Shown here: positions 14,470-23,379 of the stretch, piece by piece
Layout of the letters: every line of letters begins with the position of its first letter
Numbering within the stretch: the first letter of the stretch is position 1
DNA from: Prevotella sp.
GTDB lineage: Bacteria; Bacteroidota; Bacteroidia; Bacteroidales; Bacteroidaceae
Reading direction: 5' to 3'
DNA: 30,891 bases
Assembly: GCA_017430675.1 (NCBI GenBank)
Contig: JAFRMM010000085.1
Coordinates: forward strand, 1 to 30,891
Notes under the pieces: generated by a model
The model's database searches: none
Told to the model about the DNA's origin: nothing
What the model saw: the letters and a program-made list of their open reading frames with translations, nothing else
Program-made: the position numbers and the translations under genes

Positions 14470-15756
14470 ATGGACCTACAGAGTTTTTTCACATCGCTCT
14501 TGAACGTGGTTTGCGAGATGGCTCCCTACTTGCTTTTGGGATTCCTGATCGCAGGAGTGCTGCATGTGTTTGTACCACAGAAGTTCTATGCCAATTATCT
14601 GTCGCGCAAAAACAGGCTGTCCGTGCTTTGGGCGGCGCTGCTCGGCGTGCCCCTGCCGCTGTGTTCGTGCGGCGTGATTCCAACGGCCATCGGTCTCAGG
14701 AATGAGAAAGCGTCGAAGGGGGCTATTGCCTCGTTTCTCATTGCCACGCCACAGACGGGCATCGACTCCATCCTGGCCACCTTCTCGCTGATGGGACTGG
14801 GCTTTGCCATCATCCGTCCCGTAGCAGCGCTCATTACAGGTATCTGCGGCGGATTGCTGGTCAACCGTCTGGTACGTGAGGATAACATGACGGCTGAACC
14901 CAACGCCTCATGCCAGATGGAGCGAGGCAACAGGATTTGGCGAGTGCTGAAATACGCCTACTATGACATGATTCGCGACATCGGTCTGCGACTGCTTATC
15001 GGACTTATTGTGGCGGCATTGATTCAGGTAGCAGTGCCCGATGAGTTCTTCCTTTCCTTCGGCAGTCAGCCGCTGTTGCAGATGCTGGTTATCCTGGTCA
15101 TTGCCGTGCCGATGTATATCTGCTCTACGGGTAGCATTCCTGTGGCTGCGGCACTAATGATGAAGGGGCTCTCGCCGGGAGCGGCACTGGTGATGCTGAT
15201 GGCTGGACCAGCGGTCAATCTGGCCTCCATCCTCGTGGTTCACAAAGCGATGGGACGGCGTTTCACTTCGATTTATCTGATGACCATCGTGGGCTTTGCC
15301 GTCCTCTTCGGCCTACTGCTGAATGCCGCCGAACAATTATCAATTGTCAATTATCCATTGTCAATTAACGACGCTTGCTGCATGAACGCCGCCGCCCTGC
15401 CCAGCCCGTTCAAACTGATATGCGCCACAGTATTAACACTACTAATCATATTTGCTCTTATGATGAAACTATTCAGCATGTTTACTGCCAAGAAACCGTC
15501 AGACCCCGATGTGACGGTCTATAGGGTCGAGGATATGCATTGCAGCCATTGCGAGGCAGCCGTCGTCCGTGCCGTTGAGGAGGTGCCCGGCGTTGAGAAA
15601 GCCAAGGCCAGTGCCTCGGCCAATACCCTCACCATCAAAGGCTCCGCTACGGAAGAAGCCATCCGCACGGCAGTCGAAGGGATTGGCTATACGTTCAAGG
15701 GACGGAGCAGCGAGAGTCATCATACTCGCTTGCGCTCGACCTCTGAAAACAAATAA
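14470..15756 (+). CDS. SO_0444-type Cu/Zn efflux permease with C-terminal HMA domain
   Basis: The protein has 428 residues from ATG 14470. Membrane segments run from residue 12 onward, with the family motif PLPLCSCGVIPTAIGL (Cys65, Cys67) and the paired copy MYICSTGSIPVAAAL in the second half, as in DUF318-type permeases. A last membrane helix near 315-335 leads to a heavy-metal-associated domain (about residues 345-415) with the metal-binding MHCSHC (Cys358, Cys361). Likely role: export of copper, zinc or a similar thiophilic metal, the HMA domain delivering or sensing it. Residues 289-300 are encoded by a 7-bp-period tandem repeat (15334-15368) sitting in frame in the loop before the last helix. 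It has its own promoter and follows the inverted-repeat element. Confidence 0.87.
   Translation: MDLQSFFTSLLNVVCEMAPYLLLGFLIAGVLHVFVPQKFYANYLSRKNRLSVLWAALLGVPLPLCSCGVIPTAIGLRNEKASKGAIASFLIATPQTGIDSILATFSLMGLGFAIIRPVAALITGICGGLLVNRLVREDNMTAEPNASCQMERGNRIWRVLKYAYYDMIRDIGLRLLIGLIVAALIQVAVPDEFFLSFGSQPLLQMLVILVIAVPMYICSTGSIPVAAALMMKGLSPGAALVMLMAGPAVNLASILVVHKAMGRRFTSIYLMTIVGFAVLFGLLLNAAEQLSIVNYPLSINDACCMNAAALPSPFKLICATVLTLLIIFALMMKLFSMFTAKKPSDPDVTVYRVEDMHCSHCEAAVVRAVEEVPGVEKAKASASANTLTIKGSATEEAIRTAVEGIGYTFKGRSSESHHTRLRSTSENK
15334..15368 (+). repeat. 7-bp-period tandem repeat inside the permease gene
   Basis: Five units, CAATTAT, CAATTGT, CAATTAT, CCATTGT and CAATTAA, follow each other exactly. 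They are translated in frame as residues 289-300 (QLSIVNYPLSIN). Other repeats of this period in the window lie between genes. Confidence 0.9.
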
Positions 15757-15790
15757 AAAGAGTATCCTTCGCACTTTTATTGGCGATTTT

Positions 15791-15821
15791 TTGGTTTTTC
15801 ACTCATTTATTCGTAACTTTG
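15791..15821 (+). promoter_or_regulatory. Promoter of the Rid-family/FMN-binding gene pair
   Basis: TTG at 15791-15793 and TAACTTTG at 15814-15821 are 20 bases apart. The ATG at 15842 follows 20 bases after the -7 box. Confidence 0.7.
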
Positions 15822-15841
15822 CGCCCCAAAAGGAACAAACA

Positions 15842-16987
15842 ATGAACGAACAACTCTTTCACATAGCATTTGAGAACGCATCCGCCGACGTGTCGTGCTT
15901 CGACAATGGCACGGAGGTAAAGGAGTATCATGCCATGATCCATGTGGATGCCAAACGGCTCCCCTACTCCCAGCAGTTAGAGGCCGTCCTCAGTGCATAC
16001 AACCAACTGATCGAAGGTCCATTGAAGGGGGCTCAGGCCGTATTCAAGCGCTACTTCCTCAGCGATGCTGCTAATCAGGCAGATGAAGTCATCCTCTCCG
16101 ATGTTACAGACTGCGCCAAGAGCATTATTGAACAGGCACCCCTCGACGGCTCGAAGATCGCCCTCTGGTGCTACCTGATGACGGGTGTGCAGACAGGTGT
16201 CAGCAAGAGCGGACTCTACGAGGTGAAGCACGGCACATACCGTCACCTCTGGAACGGCTCTGCCCACAATATGGCCGCCAACTCGGAATACCAGACGCGT
16301 CTGCTCTTCAATGAATATAATATGCAACTGCTTGAAGAGGGCTGTACGCTGGAGGCTAACTGCATCCGCACGTGGCTTTTTGTCAATGACATCGACCTGA
16401 ACTATGGCGGTGTGGTGCGTGCCCGCAACCAGTTCTTCTTCACCCAAGGCCTAACCGTACACACCCATTTCATCGCCTCCACAGGCATCGGTGGCCGTCA
16501 GCAGGATCCCAACGTGCTCTGTCAGATGGATAATTACGCCATCGCTGGCATCCAGAAGGAGCAGATCCATTACCTCTACGCCCCCACTCACCTGAACCGT
16601 ACCAGTGACTACGGTGTCAGTTTCGAGCGTGGCACGTATATCGACTATGCCGACCGTCGCCATGTGCTGATCTCAGGTACCGCCAGCATCAACAACAAGG
16701 GCGAGATCATGTACCCGAAGGACATCGTGAAGCAGACCCGCCGTATGTGGGAGAATGTCGAGGCACTGCTCGCAGAGGCCGGGTGTACTTACGACGATGT
16801 GTGTGAGATGGTGGTCTATCTCCGCGACCTGGCAGACTATGAACTGGTGAAAGAGATGTACGAAGAACGATTCTCCGACAAGCCCTACGTCATCGTACAG
16901 GCTCCCGTATGTCGCCCAGGCTGGCTCGTAGAGATGGAATGTATGGCTGTGAAAAAGATGGATAACCCGGAATATGAAGCGTTTTAA
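15842..16987 (+). CDS. Rid (YjgF/YER057c/UK114) family protein, large two-domain form
   Basis: The protein has 381 residues from ATG 15842; upstream in-frame sequence is excluded because it precedes the promoter. The C-terminal third (about 250-370) is a Rid domain: QTRRMWENVEALLAEAGCTYDDVCEMVVYL, then VQAPVCRPGWLVEMECMAV with Arg358 at the position of the catalytic arginine of RidA. The N-terminal 240 residues form a second, more divergent related domain, as in chorismatase-like (FkbO/Hyg5) and large bacterial Rid proteins. Typical Rid enzymes hydrolyse reactive enamine/imine intermediates, but the long forms vary and the substrate cannot be predicted. The FMN-binding gene overlaps its end by 14 bases. 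Confidence 0.82.
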   Translation: MNEQLFHIAFENASADVSCFDNGTEVKEYHAMIHVDAKRLPYSQQLEAVLSAYNQLIEGPLKGAQAVFKRYFLSDAANQADEVILSDVTDCAKSIIEQAPLDGSKIALWCYLMTGVQTGVSKSGLYEVKHGTYRHLWNGSAHNMAANSEYQTRLLFNEYNMQLLEEGCTLEANCIRTWLFVNDIDLNYGGVVRARNQFFFTQGLTVHTHFIASTGIGGRQQDPNVLCQMDNYAIAGIQKEQIHYLYAPTHLNRTSDYGVSFERGTYIDYADRRHVLISGTASINNKGEIMYPKDIVKQTRRMWENVEALLAEAGCTYDDVCEMVVYLRDLADYELVKEMYEERFSDKPYVIVQAPVCRPGWLVEMECMAVKKMDNPEYEAF

Positions 16988-17363
16988 GAAGATACTGCTG
17001 TTGCCCGCCGGCCTGTGCCTGATGAGTTTCATGGTGGGCGACAACACCCTGACGAAAGAGGATGCTGTCTATATCATCAACACTACCGAGATCGGTAGGG
17101 ACGTGGAAGGCTACAACGGTCCCACGCCCCTGAAGATATACATCAGTAATAATAAGGTGGAGAAGATCGAGGCCCTGAAGAATCAGGAGACACCCAAGTA
17201 CTTCGCCAAGGTGAAGAAAGAACTGCTGGAGAAGTGGAACGGCCTAAAGGTCAAGGATGCCCAAGCCCAACAGGTCGATGCCGTCACAGGTGCCACCTTC
17301 TCCTCCGAGGCCGTCATCAAGAATGTTCAATTAGGTCTCGACTATTATCAGAATCATAAATAA
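16974..17363 (+). CDS. Exported FMN-binding domain protein (flavinylation site present)
   Basis: The 129-residue protein overlaps the Rid gene by 14 bases. A short signal-like hydrophobic start (residues 6-22) is followed by an FMN_bind domain like those of NqrC and RnfG. The motif VTGATFSS carries Thr108, the position where ApbE attaches FMN through a phosphoester bond. It is a small, stand-alone domain of the kind used in extracytoplasmic electron transfer. No ApbE or partner oxidoreductase is in the window. A strong terminator closes the pair. Confidence 0.85.
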   Translation: MKRFKKILLLPAGLCLMSFMVGDNTLTKEDAVYIINTTEIGRDVEGYNGPTPLKIYISNNKVEKIEALKNQETPKYFAKVKKELLEKWNGLKVKDAQAQQVDAVTGATFSSEAVIKNVQLGLDYYQNHK

Positions 17364-17396
17364 ATGAATCCCGCCGATTGGCGGGATTCATTTATT
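17359..17396. terminator. Strong bidirectional terminator
   Basis: Bases 17359-17375 and 17380-17396 form a perfect 17-bp stem with a GATT loop and a GC-rich core (CCCGCC). A and T tracts flank both sides. The stop codons of the FMN-binding gene (17361-17363) and, on the other strand, RNase Y (17392-17394) both lie within the stem. Confidence 0.95.
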
Positions 17397-18933
17397 TTGC
17401 ATAAGCAACACTTCGTGTCTCTCGGATGACAGTAATCTTCACCTGTCCAGGATAGGTCATCTCATTCTGGATCTTCGTGGCGATATCACCACTGAGGGCC
17501 TCAGCCTCGGCATCGTTCATCTTGTCGGCCCCAACGATGACGCGGAGTTCTCGGCCTGCCTGGATGGCGTAGGTCTTCGTGACGCCGGGATAACTCATAG
17601 CGATAGCCTCCAGATCATTCAGGCGCTTGATGTAGGCCTCGACGATCTCACGACGGGCACCGGGACGGGCACCTGAGATAGCGTCGCACACCTGTACGAT
17701 GGGCGCCAACAGTGTCTGCATCTCCATCTCGTCGTGGTGGGCACCGATGGCGTTGCAGATATCAGGCTTCTCCTTGAACTGCTCGGCAATCTTCGCACCA
17801 TAGAGTGCATGAGGCATCTCACTCTCCTCATCGGGCACCTTGCCGATATCGTGAAGCAGACCTGCACGCTTGGCTTTTTTCGGGTTGAGTCCGAGTTCAG
17901 CAGCCATCACGGCACAAAGGTTTGCGGTCTCACGGGCATGCTGCAACAGATTCTGGCCATACGAAGAACGGTATTTCATCTTACCGATAATACGGATGAG
18001 TTCAGGGTGCAGTCCGTGGATACCGAGGTCGATGGCCGTACGCTTACCTGTCTCGATGATCTCGTTGTCGAGTTGTTTCTTCACCTTAGCCACAACCTCC
18101 TCGATGCGTGCGGGGTGGATACGGCCGTCGCTGACGAGTTGGTGGAGTGCCAGACGGCAGACCTCGCGGCGCACAGGATCGAAGCCAGAGATCACGATGG
18201 CCTCAGGAGTATCATCGACGACAATCTCCACACCTGCTGCAGCCTCAAGGGCACGGATGTTACGACCCTCACGGCCGATGATACGGCCCTTCACCTCGTC
18301 GTTGTCGATATGGAACACGCTGACGGAGTTCTCGATGGCAGTTTCTGTAGCCACGCGCTGGATGGTCTGTATGACGATCTTCTTGGCCTGGGCATTAGCA
18401 TTGAGTTTGGCCTCATCCATGATCTCATTGATGTAGGAGGCGGCAGCGGTCTTGGCCTCGTCCTTCATCGACTCCACGAGACGAGCCTTAGCATCCTCGG
18501 CACTGAGACCAGACACCTCTTCGAGCATCTCGCGCTCCTTGAGTTGCATCTTCTCCAGTTCCTCGGCCTTCACGGCCAACAGTTTCTTCTCATTGTCAAT
18601 GCGGTTCTGCTGGTTGTCGAGTTCGTTCTTGCGACGTCCGAGTTCCTCCTGACGCTGGTTCAGAGAGATCTCGCGCTGCTTCAGTTTGTTCTCACTCTGC
18701 TGGATGTGCTGGTTGCGCTGCTGCACCTCCTTTTCCAGTTCACTCTTCTTGTTAAGGAACTTCTCCTTCACCTCGAGCAGTTTCTTTTCCTTAATGACTT
18801 CTGCCTGTTTCTCGGCAGCATCTACCATCTCGTTATACTTCCCTTTCAGGACATAACGGAAAACCAAATATCCGCCGACACCTCCCAATACGAGGGCACC
18901 GGCAGCAATCAAAAGTACAATAATTAAATCCAT
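17392..18933 (-). CDS. rny: Ribonuclease Y
   Basis: The protein has 513 residues, the normal length. An N-terminal membrane anchor (residues 3-30) is followed by a long coiled coil (30-200, rich in Lys, Glu, Gln), a KH domain with [22 protein letters not shown] (about 215-275), and an HD domain with the metal site GLLHDIGKV and [10 protein letters not shown] (about 335-430). It is a membrane-bound endoribonuclease that starts mRNA decay. It is downstream of zapA and a ZapB-like gene (gaps 28 and 18 bases), a common Bacteroidota arrangement. Confidence 0.97.
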   Translation of the reverse strand: MDLIIVLLIAAGALVLGGVGGYLVFRYVLKGKYNEMVDAAEKQAEVIKEKKLLEVKEKFLNKKSELEKEVQQRNQHIQQSENKLKQREISLNQRQEELGRRKNELDNQQNRIDNEKKLLAVKAEELEKMQLKEREMLEEVSGLSAEDAKARLVESMKDEAKTAAASYINEIMDEAKLNANAQAKKIVIQTIQRVATETAIENSVSVFHIDNDEVKGRIIGREGRNIRALEAAAGVEIVVDDTPEAIVISGFDPVRREVCRLALHQLVSDGRIHPARIEEVVAKVKKQLDNEIIETGKRTAIDLGIHGLHPELIRIIGKMKYRSSYGQNLLQHARETANLCAVMAAELGLNPKKAKRAGLLHDIGKVPDEESEMPHALYGAKIAEQFKEKPDICNAIGAHHDEMEMQTLLAPIVQVCDAISGARPGARREIVEAYIKRLNDLEAIAMSYPGVTKTYAIQAGRELRVIVGADKMNDAEAEALSGDIATKIQNEMTYPGQVKITVIRETRSVAYAK

Positions 18934-18961
18934 ATAAAATCTATGATGTTAAAATGTATTC

Positions 18962-19261
18962 CTATTTTAGCGCTTCCTCAATCTCAGAAGTCAACTTCTC
19001 AAGAATACCATCATAGGGGGCCGTATCGTTCTTGCCACGCTCCCGCTCATACATCAGGGCAATATCAATCAGCGTCATGAGCGCGATCGTATGCTCGCCC
19101 TTCCTACCCTTATAAGCCTGTGCATAAGCATTATAACGGTCTGTGATGAGCTTGGCTGCCGCACGATAGAACTCCTCGTCGGAACGCTTCACCGCTACTT
19201 GGATCTCCTCGTCATAGACGTGCAGCCTTATATTGAGTTTCTCATTGTTCACTTCTGCCAT
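18962..19261 (-). CDS. zapA: Cell division protein ZapA
   Basis: The 99-residue protein starts MAEVNNEKLNIRLHVYDEEI and continues FYRAAAKLITDRYNAYAQAYKG, then a central helix with HTIALMTLIDIALMYERE. This is the ZapA fold, which binds and bundles FtsZ at the division site. It is encoded between the ZapB-like coiled coil and RNase Y. Confidence 0.88.
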   Translation of the reverse strand: MAEVNNEKLNIRLHVYDEEIQVAVKRSDEEFYRAAAKLITDRYNAYAQAYKGRKGEHTIALMTLIDIALMYERERGKNDTAPYDGILEKLTSEIEEALK

Positions 19262-19279
19262 TGGTATAGCAATTTACTG

Positions 19280-19576
19280 TTACTGTTCGTCACTTAGGAT
19301 GGCGATGCACTTGTTCACCTCGCGGATCATCTTGGCGATGCGTGCCTTGGCACTCTCCAAGTCACCGTCGGTGATTTCCATCATCTTGGCCATTTTCAGT
19401 GACTGATAGTCGTTGTCCGCCTGAGTCAGCCTATCCTGCAGGGTCTTGATGTCCTGCTGATTCTTCTCCACGAGCGTCTGCAGATTCTCATTCTCCTTTT
19501 TCAGTTCCTGAAAACGGAGGATCATCTGCCTGACACGGGTTTCAAAAGTAGAAAGTGCTTTCTCGTTTGGATTCAT
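19280..19576 (-). CDS. ZapB-like coiled-coil protein
   Basis: The protein has 98 residues from ATG 19576; the GTG one codon earlier is less likely. Residues 10-65 are a heptad-rich coiled coil (LRFQELKKENENLQTL and NQQDIKTLQDRLTQAD), followed by a second helix. It is placed directly before zapA with an 18-base gap. ZapB partners ZapA in linking FtsZ to the chromosome terminus in E. coli; here the function is suggested by context and coiled coil only. Confidence 0.65.
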   Translation of the reverse strand: MNPNEKALSTFETRVRQMILRFQELKKENENLQTLVEKNQQDIKTLQDRLTQADNDYQSLKMAKMMEITDGDLESAKARIAKMIREVNKCIAILSDEQ

Positions 19577-19595
19577 CACATAACTATTTATGGCA

Positions 19596-19603
19596 CAAAA
19601 TTA
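19596..19603 (-). promoter_or_regulatory. -7 box for the ZapB-like/zapA/rny operon
   Basis: On the minus strand the bases read TAATTTTG, 20 bases upstream of the ATG at 19576. A clear -33 element is not seen. Confidence 0.5.
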
Positions 19604-19657
19604 TGCAATTTCCTTGTTAAAGAATCGGATAGCCCTTATCTTTTAAGATTATTTAAT

Positions 19658-20278
19658 CTATTTTTCGTCACCAGAGGGGCGCGGCTCCTTCTTGGCGAGC
19701 ATCACAACCTTATAGACAAAATCCGTAATCCACTTCTGGGAGAAGCCCAGACGACGGTTGTATTCACGCACAGCGACCACGGTTTTCATCACGGAAGCAT
19801 CGGAGAAGTCGTTCTTGTTGAAGATGTCATTCACCGTCTTCTCGGTCATCGTATAAAGTGCCTTCTTCAAGAAGCCAGGCAGACGGAGTTTGAACTTCAT
19901 CAAGTTGCCTGTAAGCATCATAATGTCCTGTGTGAAGCCTTGGAACTGCAACAGGTAGGTCTGTGCGTCCTGCACTTTTTTACAGCGGCGGCGAAGACTC
20001 CCGTCGATCTCCTTGAAGAAGTCGTCCTCCATGCCGTACATCGTCTTCAGCATGTTCTTGCAACGGCTGCGCTCTCCCACACCCAGTTTATTATTGACCG
20101 TAGGCACCTTCAACGTGGTCTTGAACACCCGAAGATCGGGCAGTGCGGCCAGGTTGGAGATACCCAGGTCTGCGGCCATAGCGGCCTGGAAATAGACGCG
20201 GATCAGGGTCATGAAATCCTCCATACCACCTACCTTCTGAGCGTCTTTCTTTCCGAAAATTTTATTCCAAAATCCCAT
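19658..20278 (-). CDS. Conserved-looking protein of unknown function
   Basis: The 206-residue protein starts MGFWNKIFGKKDAQKVGGME. It is basic, mostly helical in appearance, with a central stretch LRRRCKKVQDAQTYLLQFQG and a moderately hydrophobic segment near DIMMLTGNLMKFKLRLPGFL, and no signal peptide or firm membrane helix. It does not resemble a family I can name. It is cytoplasmic by appearance, has its own -7 box upstream, and lies just upstream of the zapB-like operon on the same strand. Confidence 0.75.
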   Translation of the reverse strand: MGFWNKIFGKKDAQKVGGMEDFMTLIRVYFQAAMAADLGISNLAALPDLRVFKTTLKVPTVNNKLGVGERSRCKNMLKTMYGMEDDFFKEIDGSLRRRCKKVQDAQTYLLQFQGFTQDIMMLTGNLMKFKLRLPGFLKKALYTMTEKTVNDIFNKNDFSDASVMKTVVAVREYNRRLGFSQKWITDFVYKVVMLAKKEPRPSGDEK

Positions 20279-20309
20279 AATCTCTTGATAAATATTTGTA
20301 AATCGTCTG

Positions 20310-20317
20310 CAAAATTA
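20310..20317 (-). promoter_or_regulatory. -7 box for the unknown gene at 19658-20278
   Basis: On the minus strand the sequence reads TAATTTTG, 32 bases upstream of the ATG at 20278. It abuts the repeat array that lies upstream of rfbA. Confidence 0.5.
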
Positions 20318-20324
20318 CAAAATA

Positions 20325-20359
20325 ATTATGAATTATGAACTATGAATTATGAATTATTT
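20325..20359 (+). repeat. 7-bp-period tandem repeat in the rfbA promoter region
   Basis: Five head-to-tail units: ATTATGA, ATTATGA, ACTATGA, ATTATGA, ATTATTT. The array directly precedes the TATCTTTG -7 box at 20361-20368 and therefore occupies the expected -33 position. Confidence 0.85.
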
Positions 20360-20360
20360 G

Positions 20361-20368
20361 TATCTTTG
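20361..20368 (+). promoter_or_regulatory. -7 box for rfbA
   Basis: TATCTTTG, 22 bases before the ATG at 20391. No TTG is found 20 bases upstream, where the 7-bp repeat lies instead, so the promoter may be weak, repeat-modified or activator-dependent. Confidence 0.6.
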
Positions 20369-20390
20369 CAACCAACAAAACAATCTCTTT

Positions 20391-21275
20391 ATGAAAGGAA
20401 TCGTATTAGCAGGAGGTTCCGGCACCCGCCTCTATCCTATCACCAAGGGTGTCTCGAAGCAGTTGATCCCCATTTTCGACAAGCCGATGATCTACTATCC
20501 CATCTCGACGCTGATGCTGGCTGGTATCCGCGACATCCTGATCATCTCTACGCCCTACGACCTGCCTGGCTTCAAGCGTCTGTTAGGCGACGGCAACGAA
20601 CTCGGCGTAAGATTCGAATATGCGGAGCAGCCTTCTCCCGACGGTCTGGCCCAGGCCTTCATCATCGGCGAGGAGTTCATCGGCGACGACTGCGCCTGTC
20701 TGGTACTCGGTGACAACATCTTCTATGGCAGCGGATTCACCGGGATGCTGAAACAGGCGGTGATCAATGCAGAGGAGAACGGCCACGCCACCGTCTTCGG
20801 CTACTACGTGAACGACCCAGAGCGCTACGGTGTGGCTGAGTTCGACAAGGACGGCAACTGTCTGAGCATCGAGGAGAAACCCGCCAATCCCAAGTCGAAC
20901 TACGCCGTGGTAGGGCTCTACTTCTATCCCAACAGTGTGGTGGAGATTGCGAAGAACATCAAGCCCAGCGCCCGTGGCGAATTGGAGATCACGACTGTGA
21001 ACCAGAAGTACCTGCAGCAGAAGAACCTGCTGGTGCAGACGCTCCAGCGTGGCTTTGCCTGGCTCGACACAGGCACACACGACTCACTCTCTGAGGCCTC
21101 GACCTTCATTGAGGTCATCGAGAAGCGTCAGGGACTGAAAGTGGCCTGTCTGGAGGAAATCGCCTACAAACGCGGTTGGATAGACAAGGAACAACTGAAA
21201 AAACTGGCAGAACCAATGGCCAAGAACGACTACGGCCAGTATCTGCTTCGCCGCGCAGAAGAGTACGTCAAATAG
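20391..21275 (+). CDS. rfbA: Glucose-1-phosphate thymidylyltransferase
   Basis: The protein has 294 residues from ATG 20391. The nucleotide-binding motif is [20 protein letters not shown] at the N-terminus, with the metal-binding LGDNIFYG and [20 protein letters not shown] further on, all typical of RmlA. It makes dTDP-glucose from dTTP and glucose-1-phosphate, the first step to dTDP-L-rhamnose. rfbD lies nine kilobases away on the other strand; rfbB and rfbC are not in the window. Its end overlaps the kinase-nucleotidyltransferase gene by 8 bases inside an inverted repeat. Confidence 0.96.
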   Translation: MKGIVLAGGSGTRLYPITKGVSKQLIPIFDKPMIYYPISTLMLAGIRDILIISTPYDLPGFKRLLGDGNELGVRFEYAEQPSPDGLAQAFIIGEEFIGDDCACLVLGDNIFYGSGFTGMLKQAVINAEENGHATVFGYYVNDPERYGVAEFDKDGNCLSIEEKPANPKSNYAVVGLYFYPNSVVEIAKNIKPSARGELEITTVNQKYLQQKNLLVQTLQRGFAWLDTGTHDSLSEASTFIEVIEKRQGLKVACLEEIAYKRGWIDKEQLKKLAEPMAKNDYGQYLLRRAEEYVK

Positions 21276-21285
21276 CGTACTCTTC
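21258..21285. terminator. Inverted repeat at overlapping gene ends, probable bidirectional terminator
   Basis: GAAGAGTACG at 21258-21267 and CGTACTCTTC at 21276-21285 form a perfect 10-bp stem around an 8-base loop. The arms encode the last residues of both convergent proteins (EEYVK and EEYAI). No long T tract follows, so termination strength is uncertain. Confidence 0.65.
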
Positions 21286-23202
21286 CACGCAACGACGGAG
21301 CGCCTCAGGGTTGCCCATATCGTACATACGGCCTTTTAAACGGTAACCCATCATACCGCTACGTTTACGGACAGCCTCCAAGGCTGAGGTGAGTTCTATC
21401 TCTGTGACATGGTCACCCTCCATCTCCTTCTGCATAATATCCTCGTGCAACTGGGCAAACACCTCTGGTGTCAGGATATACTGACCAAAAACACTGTAGT
21501 ATTCCTTTTCTCCATTTATGTTACGAACACCCAGGAAATCCTCTGCATAACTGGATTTGGGTTTCTCCATCATGGTATCTACATGCAGCATCGTACGTTC
21601 CTTGTCCTCCCATCTGCCATGAAGGATACCATAGCGACTCACCTCAATCAAAGGTATCGGATGAATACTAACCATCAGACTGTTGTATCGCTCATAGCCT
21701 TCCACCATCTGCAAGGCACAAGGCTTGTTAGAATCACTACGATAGAGCGTGTCGCCCAACAAGAGCAAAACAGGCTCATTACCCGCAAATTGGGCTGCTT
21801 GATAGACGGCATGGCCAAAGCCTCTCTTCTCCCTCTGATAGACATAGTGCAGACGCTTGCCAATGTCAAGGATATGGTTTTCCAACTCCTGAGCCTCAGG
21901 GTTCAGTTTGCGCAGATGTTCCTCTGACAACGGCCGCTCGAAATAGTCGGCATACTGCTGACGCTCCTCTTCCGAACCAAGTACCAGACATATTTCCTCG
22001 ATACCACTCTGCACCAGTTCCTCCAGTAAGATAAGGATGACAGGGCGCACCATACCATCAGAACAGGGAATCGGGAAGAAATCTTTCTTGATGGCACGTG
22101 TAGCAGGATAGAGCCGAGTGCCGAAGCCAGCCACGGGGATGATGGCCTTGCGGACTGTATGAACGGGGTTCAAGGTCAGTGTATAGGCTTTCATTCCATG
22201 AGCATTCAAATAGTCGGCCAATTGCTGCTGTGCTTCCTGACCACGGGCCAGGAACTGCACGGAGCCGTCGCCATGGGAGCCAACGCCCTTACCACCCCAT
22301 ACAAGCGGTTGGATATTGGGATCCTGTAAGACGGCATGGAGTTTAGGCGACCAAAGAGCAGGAGACATCGGAGCCACCTTCTCGTCAAAGAGTGCCTCGG
22401 CCTCTGTCATGAGTCGGCCCAGCGATTCGGCATCACCCTCCGCCATATACTTGATGGCTCGATCCACTATCTCCAGATTATTTTCTCCCAAGGCCTCATG
22501 CTCTGCACGCTCCGCATCACTATTAGGGAAAGGATAGGCTTTATTCAGGTCAGAGAGAATTTTGATGGTATCTTTCTCAGCACAGAGATCGGCAAACACC
22601 CAGTACAAATGCTTCTTGACGTTCAGCGATCGAACCTCTATCTCATCACCATCGAATGTCATCAGGTTGGGCTTGACACCAAAAGCACAGGCCTGATCCA
22701 GACGACCACAACGACTACTGGTACGGAGTTCACCGACATAGGCAATATTCATCTCACCCAGTGTGTTGAGGTTCAGATTATATAATAAATTGAACGCGCG
22801 CGCAACAAGGACGCAGATAGCAGCGGAACTGGAAAGGCCGCTCTTCATGGGGAGGGTCATCGAAGTGATACGGATACGCACGCCGCCCACCTTGTACCAT
22901 TCCAGCATATAGGAGGCCACACCAGCACAGTAACTGAAGAAAGAGCCCGACTTGGCGATGCGTTTCAGTTCCATCTCATCCATCCGGCAAGAGAAGTCCT
23001 GCCAGACGCCGTCAATCTCCTTGGCACTACTGTACATCTCAAAGATACTGGATTTCTCCACCTCGGCATAGATACCTTCCTCTATACCCGTCACAATGGC
23101 GGCACCTGGCTTGATATCGGCATTCATCGTGCGATAATGGCCTGCCCAGTCTGTATGTTCGCCAAAAAGACACAATCGTCCAGGAACAAATAGTTTTAAC
23201 AT
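21268..23202 (-). CDS. Fusion of a GHMP sugar kinase with a GalU-like nucleotidyltransferase
   Basis: The protein has 644 residues from ATG 23202, placed 24 bases after a TAACTTTG box; upstream in-frame codons precede the promoter. Residues 1-345 are a GHMP kinase: [16 protein letters not shown] (substrate loop, galactokinase-like), [18 protein letters not shown] (ATP loop) and [18 protein letters not shown]. From residue 352 a GalU-like UTP-type nucleotidyltransferase follows ([27 protein letters not shown] truncated here at [24 protein letters not shown]). The fusion would phosphorylate a sugar at C1 and then make the nucleotide sugar, a salvage route. Fkp, the known L-fucose version, has the opposite order and a different kinase. 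The sugar is unknown; galactose or a uronic acid are possible. Confidence 0.87.
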   Translation of the reverse strand: MLKLFVPGRLCLFGEHTDWAGHYRTMNADIKPGAAIVTGIEEGIYAEVEKSSIFEMYSSAKEIDGVWQDFSCRMDEMELKRIAKSGSFFSYCAGVASYMLEWYKVGGVRIRITSMTLPMKSGLSSSAAICVLVARAFNLLYNLNLNTLGEMNIAYVGELRTSSRCGRLDQACAFGVKPNLMTFDGDEIEVRSLNVKKHLYWVFADLCAEKDTIKILSDLNKAYPFPNSDAERAEHEALGENNLEIVDRAIKYMAEGDAESLGRLMTEAEALFDEKVAPMSPALWSPKLHAVLQDPNIQPLVWGGKGVGSHGDGSVQFLARGQEAQQQLADYLNAHGMKAYTLTLNPVHTVRKAIIPVAGFGTRLYPATRAIKKDFFPIPCSDGMVRPVILILLEELVQSGIEEICLVLGSEEERQQYADYFERPLSEEHLRKLNPEAQELENHILDIGKRLHYVYQREKRGFGHAVYQAAQFAGNEPVLLLLGDTLYRSDSNKPCALQMVEGYERYNSLMVSIHPIPLIEVSRYGILHGRWEDKERTMLHVDTMMEKPKSSYAEDFLGVRNINGEKEYYSVFGQYILTPEVFAQLHEDIMQKEMEGDHVTEIELTSALEAVRKRSGMMGYRLKGRMYDMGNPEALRRCVEEYAI

Positions 23203-23225
23203 ATCAGTTTTAGCATTTCTTAATG

Positions 23226-23233
23226 CAAAGTTA
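23226..23233 (-). promoter_or_regulatory. -7 box for the kinase-nucleotidyltransferase fusion
   Basis: On the minus strand the bases read TAACTTTG, 24 bases before the ATG at 23202. The -33 region is AT-rich without a clear TTG. Confidence 0.55.
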
Positions 23234-23273
23234 AGAAAAAACAGGCACATATTAAAGATTTTCGTCTTTTTTT

Positions 23274-23304
23274 TTGGTCGTTTCAACAAAAATTCATACT
23301 TTTG
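23274..23304 (+). promoter_or_regulatory. Promoter of the interrupted sigma factor gene
   Basis: TTG at 23274-23276 and TACTTTTG at 23297-23304 are 20 bases apart. The ATG at 23380 is 75 bases after the -7 box, giving a leader of about 65 bases, longer than for the neighbours. Confidence 0.6.
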
Positions 23305-23379
23305 CCGCCAGTATTAACAATTAAAACAGATTATTGCCTATCGAAACAGACTTTACTCAGTATTAAATGAGATTAAAGT

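Noticed and set aside
17734..18927. Long plus-strand frame of 397 codons opposite RNase Y
   Set aside because: It is the antisense shadow of rny, whose product is unmistakable; the frame is open because of codon bias and is Leu/His-rich as typical for shadows.
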